Below are positions 16,455 through 25,012 of a stretch of DNA of 64,000 bases, in pieces. The position numbers and the translations under genes were made by a program. The notes beneath the pieces were generated by a model that saw nothing but the letters and a program-made list of their open reading frames with translations, had not been told where the DNA came from and searched no databases. Source of the stretch: Candidatus Bathyarchaeota archaeon (GTDB lineage Archaea > Thermoproteota > Bathyarchaeia > TCS64); assembly GCA_002726865.1 (NCBI GenBank), contig PBSW01000084.1, positions 1-64,000 on the forward strand, read 5' to 3'. Position 1 is the stretch's first letter. Each line of letters begins with the position of its first letter.

Positions 16455-17477
16455 CTAGTTTCTTGGGGGTATCCAATTCCTCAGGCCTAGCCGCTCGGCC
16501 TCCGTTACCGCCTCCTCGGGGGTGAGGTCTCGGGGATAATTGAACAATGGGGCCGAGGGTCTCTCGTTGTAGAAGGGCCTGTTGCATCCGGGGCAGCCGC
16601 TGGTACAGAAAGCATCCCCCTTCTCGAGGACCCCGGAGAATACGCTTGGATCGGCCCCGAAGCCAATGATGGTCCCCCTGGCATCGAACTTCATGTCATC
16701 GAATCGGACGTGCCTGAGGGTAATCAGATACCGGGCGATCTGGACCCGCCTGTACATGTCCAAGGCAGGTTGGGGATGCTTATGGAGTAGGGTACCACGG
16801 ATTGGTGTGAATGCAAAGAGGCTAGTTTGGACACCTCTATTCATCAGATCCTGTATGGATTTCGCCGCCTCCTCCTCAGTCTCCCCAAGGCCGATGATCA
16901 GATTAGACATCACCCGGTCCCGCCCGAAGATCTCCACCGCCTCTGACAAGGCTTTCATGTGTTCACCCCAGCTGAAAGGTCCCTTAACCTCCGACCCCTT
17001 TACCTTGTTGAAGATCCCAGGGGTCGCCCCGTCCAAGGGAATGCCTATCCTATTCAGGCCCGCCTTCTTCAACTTCCGCAACTGGTCCCCGGTGAGGGGA
17101 CACGTGTCCAAGGAGACAGGGATATCCGTGACAGCCGCGATTCCCTGGAGGAGACCGTGGACGTCATCAAAATATCCGGGGTAGTTTATGGCCTGGATAC
17201 AGATGCGCATCAGCTCCCGTTCCGATGCTCGGCCTAGAGCCTCAAGAACAGCCTTGCCGGAGTATGTGGGCCAGAGAACACGGGATAGCCGGGAGTTGTC
17301 GGAGGGGCTCTCTCTAGCCTGTGGACAGAATTTACAGTTGCCCACGCATCCTTCCTCGGTGTGAGTCATAAGATATGCAGTGGTTGGTTTGACCTTGAGC
17401 TTGATTTTATCCAGCCCAAGCAGCCCCGCAGTACCGGTGCTCACCTTCACCTTCTCAGGGATCATCCGCATCACCAA
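16455..17477 (-). CDS. Radical SAM protein, BioB-like LipS-type lipoyl synthase subunit
   Basis: 340-aa radical SAM enzyme with CxxxCxxC at C44, C48 and C51 (CVGNCKFC). A second C-terminal cluster CTSGCPGC near residues 290-297 is followed by RPFYNERP. Biotin-synthase-like TIM barrel features are seen, including IGLGETEEE and SLDTCPLTG. The paired Cys clusters suit sulfur insertion using an auxiliary Fe-S cluster. It is in an operon with lplA and close to another radical SAM gene, which supports the LipS1/LipS2 lipoate pathway over biotin synthesis; no other bio gene is present. Confidence 0.72.
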   Translation of the reverse strand: MVMRMIPEKVKVSTGTAGLLGLDKIKLKVKPTTAYLMTHTEEGCVGNCKFCPQARESPSDNSRLSRVLWPTYSGKAVLEALGRASERELMRICIQAINYPGYFDDVHGLLQGIAAVTDIPVSLDTCPLTGDQLRKLKKAGLNRIGIPLDGATPGIFNKVKGSEVKGPFSWGEHMKALSEAVEIFGRDRVMSNLIIGLGETEEEAAKSIQDLMNRGVQTSLFAFTPIRGTLLHKHPQPALDMYRRVQIARYLITLRHVRFDDMKFDARGTIIGFGADPSVFSGVLEKGDAFCTSGCPGCNRPFYNERPSAPLFNYPRDLTPEEAVTEAERLGLRNWIPPRN

Positions 17478-17625
17478 GGCGATTTAGGGGAATATCCCAG
17501 CCGCTTGATATATACTTCTTTACTCCTGGGGAAGCGCGCGTTTAACGGGAGGCTAGTCATCATCAACAGCATAGCGGATATCACTGATCGGAAAATTTTC
17601 TAGACAATCCCAAACGGATAATGGA

Positions 17626-17754
17626 TCAGTCACTTTTAAACGGACATTCGTGGATTGTAGACGGGGTGCACCTAGGACAGAATTGCCGATAACAGTGTGG
17701 ACAAGGAGACAGCCTGTTTGTTTCAAGGTTACAGTAAGGACACAGCAGCTTCAT
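17626..17754 (-). CDS. 42-aa AN1-like zinc-finger mini-protein
   Basis: Starts at ATG 17754 and ends in TGA. Metal ligands are C5, C8, C18, C21, C26, C29, H35 and C37. The spacing C-x2-C-x9-C-x2-C-x4-C-x2-C-x5-H-x-C follows the AN1 zinc-finger pattern, with Cys in place of the usual first His, and the FC before the turn is typical. An AT-rich TATA-like stretch (ttaaatttta) lies about 25-30 nt upstream, suggesting a leaderless transcript. It is on the same strand as the MFS gene upstream but 310 nt away. AN1 proteins relate to ubiquitin/proteasome biology in eukaryotes; the archaeal role is unknown. Confidence 0.65.
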   Translation of the reverse strand: MKLLCPYCNLETNRLSPCPHCYRQFCPRCTPSTIHECPFKSD

Positions 17755-17904
17755 TAAGTTAAAATGAAGACGGTAAAATTTAATGGAGAAGATATTAATT
17801 GAGACGCAGCTTGGATAAGCTTACTATTGAGATTTACGCAAGTCTATTTAGAGTCATATTCCCAAAAATAAAAGAACACCTTACAGTATCGTTATTGTCG
17901 ATCC

Positions 17905-18027
17905 ATTGGGGGTGATGGAATAAACTCTGGAATTATCGTAGGGCTCGTCACAGCTTTCGTTATCCTCTTGCTGCTGTTTATCTTGAGTGTTATAGCCTGG
18001 GAGATTTTCAGACGCGACTATGATTAA
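17905..18027 (+). CDS. Possible single-span membrane micropeptide, no standard start
   Basis: The frame ending in TAA at 18025-18027 encodes a clear hydrophobic helix (IIVGLVTAFVILLLLF) followed by a basic/acidic tail RRDYD, like a small membrane anchor. No ATG, GTG or TTG lies in frame after the upstream stop at 17869. A strong ribosome-site-like GGGGGTGAT sits at 17908-17916, and a neighbouring frame has TTG/GTG/ATG followed by a stop. Either a rare start (ATT or ATA) or a one-base slip is needed. Low confidence. Confidence 0.2.
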   Translation: MGGDGINSGIIVGLVTAFVILLLLFILSVIAWEIFRRDYD

Positions 18028-18064
18028 ACTGAATCCGACGTCCTGAGGTTAATACCCCTCTGTT

Positions 18065-19261
18065 CTAGGAGGAAATGTTCCGAGGCTCCTGAATAAATAA
18101 GGCCGGGAGAAGCGAGATAAGAGTCATCACTGTGATATACATGAATCCCCAGTTAAAGCTGTAGAACTCTACGATATACCCAAATATCGCACTAGAGAAG
18201 GAGGCGATTGTAAACCCTATAGTGAAATAGAGCCCGAAAATCTGGTCCAGTTGGGACTTTTCGACGCTCTCACTTAGAACGCTCTGAACCACTACGGTCT
18301 GTACCATAAATCCAATAGAGAAGAGGAGCATCGCGAGGGCCCAGAACCCTGTAACGTAGTTGAGGAGGAAGTAGCCCAGACCGCTAGCTATGGTTATCCC
18401 AATGATGAGGGGCTTCCGGTTCATCCTATCCGAGATATTCCCCCAGAAGAAGGGGCCGAGGACACCGCCGCTGAGCAACACGCTATATAAGAGGCCGCTC
18501 TTTCCAGAGGTGAAGCCAAGTATATCAATGAAATATAGGGGGAGGAAGGCCCGGACCCCCATCCTAAAGGCCATTACGCTCCGAAGGACGCTGATAGAGA
18601 GCACATTTCTGTTCCTCAACGCCTCCTGGAGCCTCGTCCAGGAGAGAGCATTCCTTGACTTTGCCTCCGAGGAGCGCGTCCCCTTCACGAACAAGAGGAG
18701 GACCAGCGATGCTACGAGGGCGGGCATGGAAAGCAGAGCGAGGACAGGTCTCCAAGCCATCCTAGTTAGCAGATATGCCGTTACGAGAGGGGTAAAGGTG
18801 AACGCCAGAGAGGGGATCGACTGGTTAAGCCCAAGTATCCGCCCTCGCTTTGATGGATCAGTTGCAGAGGTGACCAGAGAGGTGCCTATGGGGTGCTGGG
18901 GGCTACTCGCGATACCCCCGAGGATCCTGAAACTGAAGAACTGGAAGAACCCTCGGCTCATCGCGGCGAAAACGTTCATTATAGCGTTGATCATGTTCCC
19001 AACCCCGAGAAGGACCCTACCGCCGGTCCAGCGGCGAAGGTATCCTACGAACATCTGGGGGAATCCGGTCGCGAAGGTGTTGGCTGACCGGAGGAGGCCT
19101 AACTGGGAGTAGGAAAGCGAGAACTCGGCTATAATATCTGGATAGAGCATAGGCAGGGCCCCGCTAATCATGTGGTTCAACATGTGCAGCACTATCGCGA
19201 TATAGACCATAAACGGTGTCTGTTGATCCTTATTCTCCTCGGGGATATCCACAACGATCAA
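18065..19261 (-). CDS. MFS transporter
   Basis: 398-aa major facilitator carrier with about 12 hydrophobic segments. It has the cytoplasmic-loop-like FVGYLRRWTGGR between helices 2 and 3 and a matching loop WGNISDRMNRKP in the second half. The substrate is unknown. The N-terminus is cytoplasmic and charged (EENKDQQ). It is one of three MFS carriers in the window and shares general layout with those at 50353 and 58974. Confidence 0.88.
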   Translation of the reverse strand: MIVVDIPEENKDQQTPFMVYIAIVLHMLNHMISGALPMLYPDIIAEFSLSYSQLGLLRSANTFATGFPQMFVGYLRRWTGGRVLLGVGNMINAIMNVFAAMSRGFFQFFSFRILGGIASSPQHPIGTSLVTSATDPSKRGRILGLNQSIPSLAFTFTPLVTAYLLTRMAWRPVLALLSMPALVASLVLLLFVKGTRSSEAKSRNALSWTRLQEALRNRNVLSISVLRSVMAFRMGVRAFLPLYFIDILGFTSGKSGLLYSVLLSGGVLGPFFWGNISDRMNRKPLIIGITIASGLGYFLLNYVTGFWALAMLLFSIGFMVQTVVVQSVLSESVEKSQLDQIFGLYFTIGFTIASFSSAIFGYIVEFYSFNWGFMYITVMTLISLLPALFIQEPRNISS

Positions 19262-19451
19262 TCCTATTAGAGGAGAGGGATACGCAGTTGGTTCAATATA
19301 TGATTAGCTATAAGGCAAAAATTCACAAAAGGATTATCGTCTAGAAGCCTGAGTCACTCGCGCGCGTTGTACGGATTCACGTTCTACCCTATGGAGTTAG
19401 GGACGCGCTGGGTCTCGAAAGAACAATAAACGCAAAGAGGTAAATCCCATT

Positions 19452-19955
19452 ATGGATGAAGTATCATATAAGATCCGGCCCGCTGTAGAGGAGGACCTCC
19501 CTGTCCTGATGACCCTCATCAAGCAGCTCGCCGTCTACGAGAAGCTCATCGACAGTTTCTCCGCCACAGAGGAACTCTACTGCAAGTACGGCTTCAGTGA
19601 GGACGCTATCTTCAGCGCCCTCCTTGTGGAGAGGACCAGGGGAGAGGGCCCCGACTACCTCGGCATCGCACTTTACTACTTTACCTTCTCAACGTTCACC
19701 GGTAAACCTACCCTCTACCTGGAGGACATCTTCGTTCCTGAGGAGTATCGGGGCCAGGGGATAGGTACTAGCCTCCTTGTTGAGCTCGCGAAGATTGCGG
19801 TGAAGAGGGACTGCGCCAGGATGGACTGGATCGTCCTAGACTGGAACAAACTCAGCTGGGAGTTCTACAATAAACTCGGAGCTTTCCCCCTTGACGAGTG
19901 GACAGTCTTCCGGATGCTTGCCCCGGAGATAAAAAACCTCGCTGAAAAGTTCTAA
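19452..19955 (+). CDS. GNAT N-acetyltransferase, diamine-acetyltransferase-like
   Basis: 167-aa GNAT enzyme transferring an acetyl group from acetyl-CoA. The acetyl-CoA pyrophosphate loop RGQGIG lies in EEYRGQGIGTSLL near residue 98. The flanking LYLEDIFV and FYNKLGA are typical of the spermidine/thialysine acetyltransferase (SSAT) branch. A polyamine or small-amine substrate is likely but unproven. It converges on the dehydrogenase gene with 9 nt between. Confidence 0.85.
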   Translation: MDEVSYKIRPAVEEDLPVLMTLIKQLAVYEKLIDSFSATEELYCKYGFSEDAIFSALLVERTRGEGPDYLGIALYYFTFSTFTGKPTLYLEDIFVPEEYRGQGIGTSLLVELAKIAVKRDCARMDWIVLDWNKLSWEFYNKLGAFPLDEWTVFRMLAPEIKNLAEKF

Positions 19956-19964
19956 GAACCCCTC

Positions 19965-20990
19965 TCAAGGCGTGAAAAGGACTTTGCATCCCGCCTTTGA
20001 CTTGGCTATTCCGAAGGCCTGATCCGCCTCATCCAAGGAGAACCTGTGCGTCACGAGGTCAGTGGCTTTGATTCGCCCCGACCGGAGGAGGTCAATGGAC
20101 TCCTCAAAGTTCTCTGCCCTCGCGTCATAGGCCCCAGCTAGGGTTATCTCCCTACGAACTATTTCGGTCATAGGGATAGGTATCTCTCCTGGGAATATAC
20201 CCACGATGGTGATGTGTCCCCTCTTCCTCACTAACCTGATAGCCTGGTGCACCGCTGATGAGGCCCCAACCGCTACCAATGCTATGTCAGCGCCCCTCTT
20301 CGAGGTGCGCCCCAATACAAGGGCAACTGGATCCCCCTCGTCGATGTTCACAGCCTCGAGACCCAGCTTCTTCGCGATCTTGAATCGTTCGGTGTCCACA
20401 CTTATCCCAGTCATAAGCACATTAGCCCCCGCGAGTCGCAGGAGTTGGGCAGAGAATAGTCCTATGGGGCCTATACCTAGGACTACGGCAAGGTCCCCGA
20501 GGTTAACCGGGGTCACGTCGTTGACGAAGTGAGCCGCGTTGCTCAGAGGCTCCACCAGGGCGGCCTCCTCGAATGATAGCCCCTCGGGGATCTGGTATAG
20601 GCCCCCTTGGGGCACCGAGATGTACTCCGAGAATCCCCCGTCTTGATGTATTCCGAAGAGACTAGAGAACTCGCAAAGATTGTCCATACCAGCGACGCAG
20701 AACCGGCACTTCCTACATGAGACTATGGACCGGCTCAGCACCCTGTTCCCGACTGAGTATGCATCGACTCCCTCACCAATGGCCTCAACCACCCCGGAGA
20801 ACTCGTGACCCATCACCACCGGTAGCTCCATGCCTGAGTATGCAGAGGTGAAATCATATATCCCCAAGTCGCTCCCGCAGATGGATGCTGCCCTCACACG
20901 GACAAGAACTTCTCCAGGCCCTGCCACGGGGATGTCCATCTCCCTGACCTCGACACCTGGCTCCGGCCTTGCCTTCACGACAGCCTTCAA
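19965..20990 (-). CDS. Zinc-dependent MDR alcohol/sorbitol-type dehydrogenase
   Basis: 341-aa medium-chain dehydrogenase. Catalytic zinc site in ICGSDLG and GHEFSGVV, structural-zinc Cys cluster CRKCRFCVAGMDNLC near residue 92, Rossmann motif GIGPIG near 173. Best resembles sorbitol/threonine 3-dehydrogenase-type NAD(P) enzymes; substrate not determined. TTG start, divergent from the M20 gene with 72 nt between. Confidence 0.88.
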   Translation of the reverse strand: MKAVVKARPEPGVEVREMDIPVAGPGEVLVRVRAASICGSDLGIYDFTSAYSGMELPVVMGHEFSGVVEAIGEGVDAYSVGNRVLSRSIVSCRKCRFCVAGMDNLCEFSSLFGIHQDGGFSEYISVPQGGLYQIPEGLSFEEAALVEPLSNAAHFVNDVTPVNLGDLAVVLGIGPIGLFSAQLLRLAGANVLMTGISVDTERFKIAKKLGLEAVNIDEGDPVALVLGRTSKRGADIALVAVGASSAVHQAIRLVRKRGHITIVGIFPGEIPIPMTEIVRREITLAGAYDARAENFEESIDLLRSGRIKATDLVTHRFSLDEADQAFGIAKSKAGCKVLFTP

Positions 20991-21062
20991 GTCGATGACA
21001 ACTTGACCTAAAATCTCTTAACGGTTTCCCAAGGGAAGACTAAGTGTTGACACTGGAGATGG

Positions 21063-22325
21063 ATGCACATGAATGACATGGAGCGAAGGGTGCTGAAGAG
21101 TATAAACACCGATTCCGTGTTGGAGTACCTGCAGGAGATAGTCTCAATCCCCAGCTATGGAGGCAGAGAGTCCTCAGCCCAGAGGAATGTCGCCGCGAAG
21201 CTAAGAGAGTTGGGTCTAAACGTCGATATCTGGGATCTAGACTTCGACACCCTTCGAAGCCATCCTGGCTTCAGTATGTCCATCCAACGGGAGGAGGGAC
21301 TCGGAGTCGTAGGCACCCTAAAAGGCACGGAAAAGGACCGTAGTCTCATCTTCAACGGTCACATTGACACCGTAGCCCTAGGGAAAGAGGAGAACTGGAG
21401 GCATCCCCCGCTGGAGGGTATCGTGGTACGCGATAGGATTTATGGCAGGGGGGTCGCCGATATGAAGGGGGGTCTCTGTTGCGCCATCTACGCCGCAAAG
21501 GCAATTATCGACGTCGGTGTCAAGTTGAAGGGGGATCTCTCTATCCAGAGCGTCATCGGGGAGGAGGACGGCGGAGTCGGGGCCCTCTCAACCGTCCTCA
21601 GGGGACACATCGCCGACGCCGCCATAGTCATGGAGCCAACCGAGGGGAAGGTGGCCCCCGCCCACTCGGGCGCTCTCGCGTTCACCGTTGAGGTGTCGGG
21701 GCGCTCTGCCCACGCCTGCATCAGGGAGGAGGGGGTGAGTGCTATTGAAAAGTTCATAATCCTCTTCAAGGCCCTTAGAGATCTTGAGACTAGGAGGAAT
21801 AAAGGGATCGATGACCCCCTTTATACCCGCTACGGAATCCCTTACCCAATAAACGTTGGAACTATCCAAGGAGGCAACTGGCCCGGATCCGTCCCCGAGA
21901 GTCTTGTCTTCCAGGGGAGAGTTGGTGTCATCGTGGGGGAAAGAGTCAAGGACGCCAGAAGGAGCGTTGAGGAGGCCATAGCCGCCGAGACGGACCCATG
22001 GTTAAAAGAGAACCCTCCGAGGCTGGACTGGAACGGATATCAGTTCGACTCAGCTAACATCGAGACTAACCACCCCATCGTAGAGAAGGTGCAGAGAGCA
22101 TACTCTGATGCTACAGGGAAACAGGCGCAGCTAGAGGGGATGACTTACGCCTCCGACATGCGCCACCTTGTGAACACGGGGGGTGTCCCCACGGTCCTGT
22201 TCGGCCCCGGGGACGTGAGGCAGGCCCATACGTCTGATGAGTACGTCGAAATTGAGGGGCTGGTGACCGCCGCAAGGGTCCTTGCCCTCACCGCCCTCAG
22301 GTTCTGTGGATACGAGGAGCCCTGA
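21063..22325 (+). CDS. M20 family metallo-hydrolase (ArgE/DapE-like)
   Basis: 420-aa di-zinc hydrolase that cleaves amide bonds of N-acyl amino acids or dipeptides. Metal-binding segments: FNGHIDTV near residue 98, GRGVADMKGG near 130, then the catalytic EED near 166 and MEPTEG. A dimerisation domain follows (about 190-310) and a His near the C-terminus (RQAHTSDE) completes the site. The exact substrate cannot be told from sequence. A second M20 gene lies at 48973. Confidence 0.88.
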   Translation: MHMNDMERRVLKSINTDSVLEYLQEIVSIPSYGGRESSAQRNVAAKLRELGLNVDIWDLDFDTLRSHPGFSMSIQREEGLGVVGTLKGTEKDRSLIFNGHIDTVALGKEENWRHPPLEGIVVRDRIYGRGVADMKGGLCCAIYAAKAIIDVGVKLKGDLSIQSVIGEEDGGVGALSTVLRGHIADAAIVMEPTEGKVAPAHSGALAFTVEVSGRSAHACIREEGVSAIEKFIILFKALRDLETRRNKGIDDPLYTRYGIPYPINVGTIQGGNWPGSVPESLVFQGRVGVIVGERVKDARRSVEEAIAAETDPWLKENPPRLDWNGYQFDSANIETNHPIVEKVQRAYSDATGKQAQLEGMTYASDMRHLVNTGGVPTVLFGPGDVRQAHTSDEYVEIEGLVTAARVLALTALRFCGYEEP

Positions 22326-22386
22326 GGCCCCACAACCTATTTTTTAGTGAGGAAAAGGGAAGTAAATAGAATTCCGGGGAGAGGAC

Positions 22387-23505
22387 TTGAAGAAGCTTGG
22401 ACTTATCGTAAACCCCGTGGCTGGGATGGGGGGCCGGGTCGGGCTTAAGGGCACCGACGGGCAGGAGACATTGGATAAGGCGAGGGAACTCGGTGCAGTC
22501 TCCATTGCTCCGAGCCGCGCAGTCGAAGCGTTGATGAGGCTCGTATCCCTCAAGGACTCGATAGAGATCATCACATACCCTCACGAGATGGGAGAAGAAG
22601 AAGCAAGAGGGGCGGGCTTCGATCCCACTGTTATCGGCGAGATCACCCAAGGGAACACAACCTCTAATGACACCAGGGCAGCCGCCAAGGAGATCATGAT
22701 GCTGGGCGTCGATCTTATTCTGTTTGCCGGGGGGGATGGCACCGCTCGAGACATTCATGCAGCGGTGAATGGAAAGGTCCCTGTCCTCGGCATCCCTGCT
22801 GGCGTCAAGATCCAGTCAGGAGTGTTTGCCATCAACCCCACCCGGGCCGGAGACATCGCAGTGAAATATATGAAGGGGGATCTGACAACCGTCCAAGAGC
22901 TCGAGGTGATGGATATTGACGAGGAGGCCTACAGGAATAATAGGCTCTCCGCTCGGCTCTATGGTTACCTTAGGGTCGTTTACGAGGAGGCGCTGGTCCA
23001 GGGCTCCAAAGAGGCCACCAGGGGTTCCGAGGAGATCAGGCTAGAGGCCATTGCAAGCGAGGTGGTGGAGGGGATGGAGGTGGACACCCTCTATATTATT
23101 GGCCCCGGCACCACTACGAGGCCCATCGCCAAAGAGCTGGGGCTTGAAAAAACCCTGCTCGGGGTGGATGTTATTGAGAACGGGAGCCTTGTGGCCTCTG
23201 ATGTGAACGAAAAGATGCTCCTCACGCTCATCGAGGGAAAACGGGCAAAGATCATTGTCACAATCATCGGAGGGCAGGGATTTATCCTAGGTAGGGGAAA
23301 CCAGCAGATTAGCCCAGAGGTGATCAGGAGCGTGGGGGAGAAGAATCTGATTATCGTCGCGTCCCCCGGGAAGCTAGCTAACCTCAAAGGTAGAACTCTT
23401 TTGGTGGACACTGGGGACCCTGAAGTGGATAAGATGCTTACTGGCTACCGCAAGGTTATCATTGGGTACGCCAGGAGATCTGTCTACAAGGTCAGGGCAC
23501 AATAA
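22387..23505 (+). CDS. ATP-NAD kinase family protein (AcoX-like)
   Basis: 372-aa member of the NAD-kinase superfamily. It starts MKKLGLIVNPVAGMGG, and the nucleotide-binding GGDGT is near residue 116 (LFAGGDGTARDI). The length and long insert match the archaeal/bacterial AcoX-like branch, whose substrate is uncertain, rather than classical NadK. The start is TTG with GGGGAGAGG upstream. It lies 61 nt after the M20 gene on the same strand and may be cotranscribed. Confidence 0.82.
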   Translation: MKKLGLIVNPVAGMGGRVGLKGTDGQETLDKARELGAVSIAPSRAVEALMRLVSLKDSIEIITYPHEMGEEEARGAGFDPTVIGEITQGNTTSNDTRAAAKEIMMLGVDLILFAGGDGTARDIHAAVNGKVPVLGIPAGVKIQSGVFAINPTRAGDIAVKYMKGDLTTVQELEVMDIDEEAYRNNRLSARLYGYLRVVYEEALVQGSKEATRGSEEIRLEAIASEVVEGMEVDTLYIIGPGTTTRPIAKELGLEKTLLGVDVIENGSLVASDVNEKMLLTLIEGKRAKIIVTIIGGQGFILGRGNQQISPEVIRSVGEKNLIIVASPGKLANLKGRTLLVDTGDPEVDKMLTGYRKVIIGYARRSVYKVRAQ

Positions 23506-23779
23506 TCCCTATTTCGGGGGTAGGACTAAGGAACTCCTCCTGGAGAGCGTTATCACCCTCAACGACCATGATGACCCCCGTGATGTACGGGGACTCATAC
23601 AAGGTGAAGAAGAGCACCAGCTCTCCCACCTCCTCCGGAGTCCACTGTTGCCTCCACGGAATCTTAAGCCCGATCTCCCGGAGCATCTCTTGTTTCACAT
23701 CAAGGACTGGGTTGGGAATATAAGGGTGAATGAAATCATCGCCACCCCTTGGTAAATCGTTTCGTATGGAAACCGGCTA
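23492..23779 (-). pseudogene. C-terminal remnant of a short-chain dehydrogenase
   Basis: The frame encodes the tail of an SDR enzyme: WTPEEVGELVLFF followed by ESPYITGVIMVVEGDN, equivalent to the family's PEEVA.L..FL and SYITG...VDGG segments. Upstream codons read RGGDDFIHPYIPNP and continue the match. The N-terminal Rossmann half and catalytic YxxxK are absent, and the next upstream gene (23852) belongs to another family. The remnant overlaps the end of the NAD-kinase-like gene by 14 nt. Confidence 0.6.
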
Positions 23780-23851
23780 ATAATATTATCCTTTGGATGA
23801 GAAAAAGACTCGGTCGAAAAAGAGGGGGATAAGTGGAGTGATCGGAGGAAG

Positions 23852-24811
23852 CTATTTCCTCTGCTCGGGGACCAGGTTCGGAGGAGTCCTCCCCTCCAGA
23901 AATGCCCTCACATTCATGGCGTCAACCTCCGCCATCTTCCTACGGGTCTCCACTGTAGCTGAGCCGATGTGGGACGTGAGTACTGTATACCCCAACCCAG
24001 CTAACTCGTCTCCGGCGGGCAAAGGCTCCTCTTCGAACACGTCTAAAGCGGCGCCACCGATCTGTCCTTTCTTCAGGGCCTCGACAAGTGCTGCCTGGTC
24101 AATTACAGGCCCCCGGGAGGTGTTGATGATGATCGCATTCTCCTTCATCAGTTTGAGCTCCCTGCTGCTGATGAGATGCCTCGTCGACGGAATCAGCGGG
24201 ACGTGGATTGTGACGATATCAGAGCCTGTAAGCAGCTCATCGAGCTTCACGTATCTCATCCCCAAAGACTCCTCAAGGTCCTTCCGCCTGTAGATGTCAG
24301 AGTATACGATGACAACGTCGAAGCCTTGGGCTCTCTTCGCGACCTCAATGCCGATCCTCCCGAGTCCGATAATGCCTAGAATCTTCCCTTTGAGGTCTCT
24401 ACCTAGGGGGAGGCTCCGAGTCCTTCCAGCCCAGCCCTCCCTCACGTATCTATCGGACTCGATGATGCCACGCATCTGGGAGAGAATAAGCCCCCACGTG
24501 AGGTCAGCCACGGCCCCAGATAAAATCCCTGGAGTGTGGGTGACATAGATACCTCGCTTGGTGCAGGCCTTGACGTCAACACTATCATAGCCGACCCCGA
24601 ACCTCGCCACGATCCCAAGCTTGGGGGCCTTGTCTAGGAAGTCGTCATCGACAGTCTCCATACCTGCAATCAATGCATCAGCTTCCTTCAGCTCCTTGAA
24701 ATATGACTCATCCATCGGGGATTCATAGGTCACTTCAGCAAGGTCCATAAGCCCTTCAGCGAGGTCTTTAGGGAAGTTGATCTTCCCGGTTCCCACCAGC
24801 ACTTTACTCAA
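23852..24811 (-). CDS. D-2-hydroxyacid dehydrogenase (phosphoglycerate dehydrogenase-like)
   Basis: 319-aa NAD(P)-dependent dehydrogenase. Rossmann motif GIIGLGRIG near residue 148, catalytic Arg in INTSRGPVID, Glu in FEEEPLP and His in LTSHIGSAT. The order and length match the glycerate/phosphoglycerate/glyoxylate reductase family. It lacks the C-terminal ACT regulatory domain of long SerA enzymes. Whether it serves serine synthesis or another hydroxyacid is open. Confidence 0.87.
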   Translation of the reverse strand: MSKVLVGTGKINFPKDLAEGLMDLAEVTYESPMDESYFKELKEADALIAGMETVDDDFLDKAPKLGIVARFGVGYDSVDVKACTKRGIYVTHTPGILSGAVADLTWGLILSQMRGIIESDRYVREGWAGRTRSLPLGRDLKGKILGIIGLGRIGIEVAKRAQGFDVVIVYSDIYRRKDLEESLGMRYVKLDELLTGSDIVTIHVPLIPSTRHLISSRELKLMKENAIIINTSRGPVIDQAALVEALKKGQIGGAALDVFEEEPLPAGDELAGLGYTVLTSHIGSATVETRRKMAEVDAMNVRAFLEGRTPPNLVPEQRK

Positions 24812-25012
24812 ATCCGGTTCACGGTCGGTTTAGACGCCAAAAGAATAAAACCTTAGCGTCCATCAAAGGGTCTCGGCAGGATAGATTTCAGTGATCTGAA
24901 ATACTCAAGCCCACTATACGGGTATAGAGAGCATTGGTATTGCCCCCTTTGTTTAAAACGAAAGTGTTAAAAGTCTTGATCCTGCTGAGATTTTAAAATC
25001 GAGTGAGAGAAA

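Noticed and set aside
14190..17580. Similar short strings (gcgcgcgt, tcatcatcaac, agcatagc) near 14195 and 17535 as a repeat
   Set aside because: Order and spacing differ and the match is too short to support a mobile element.
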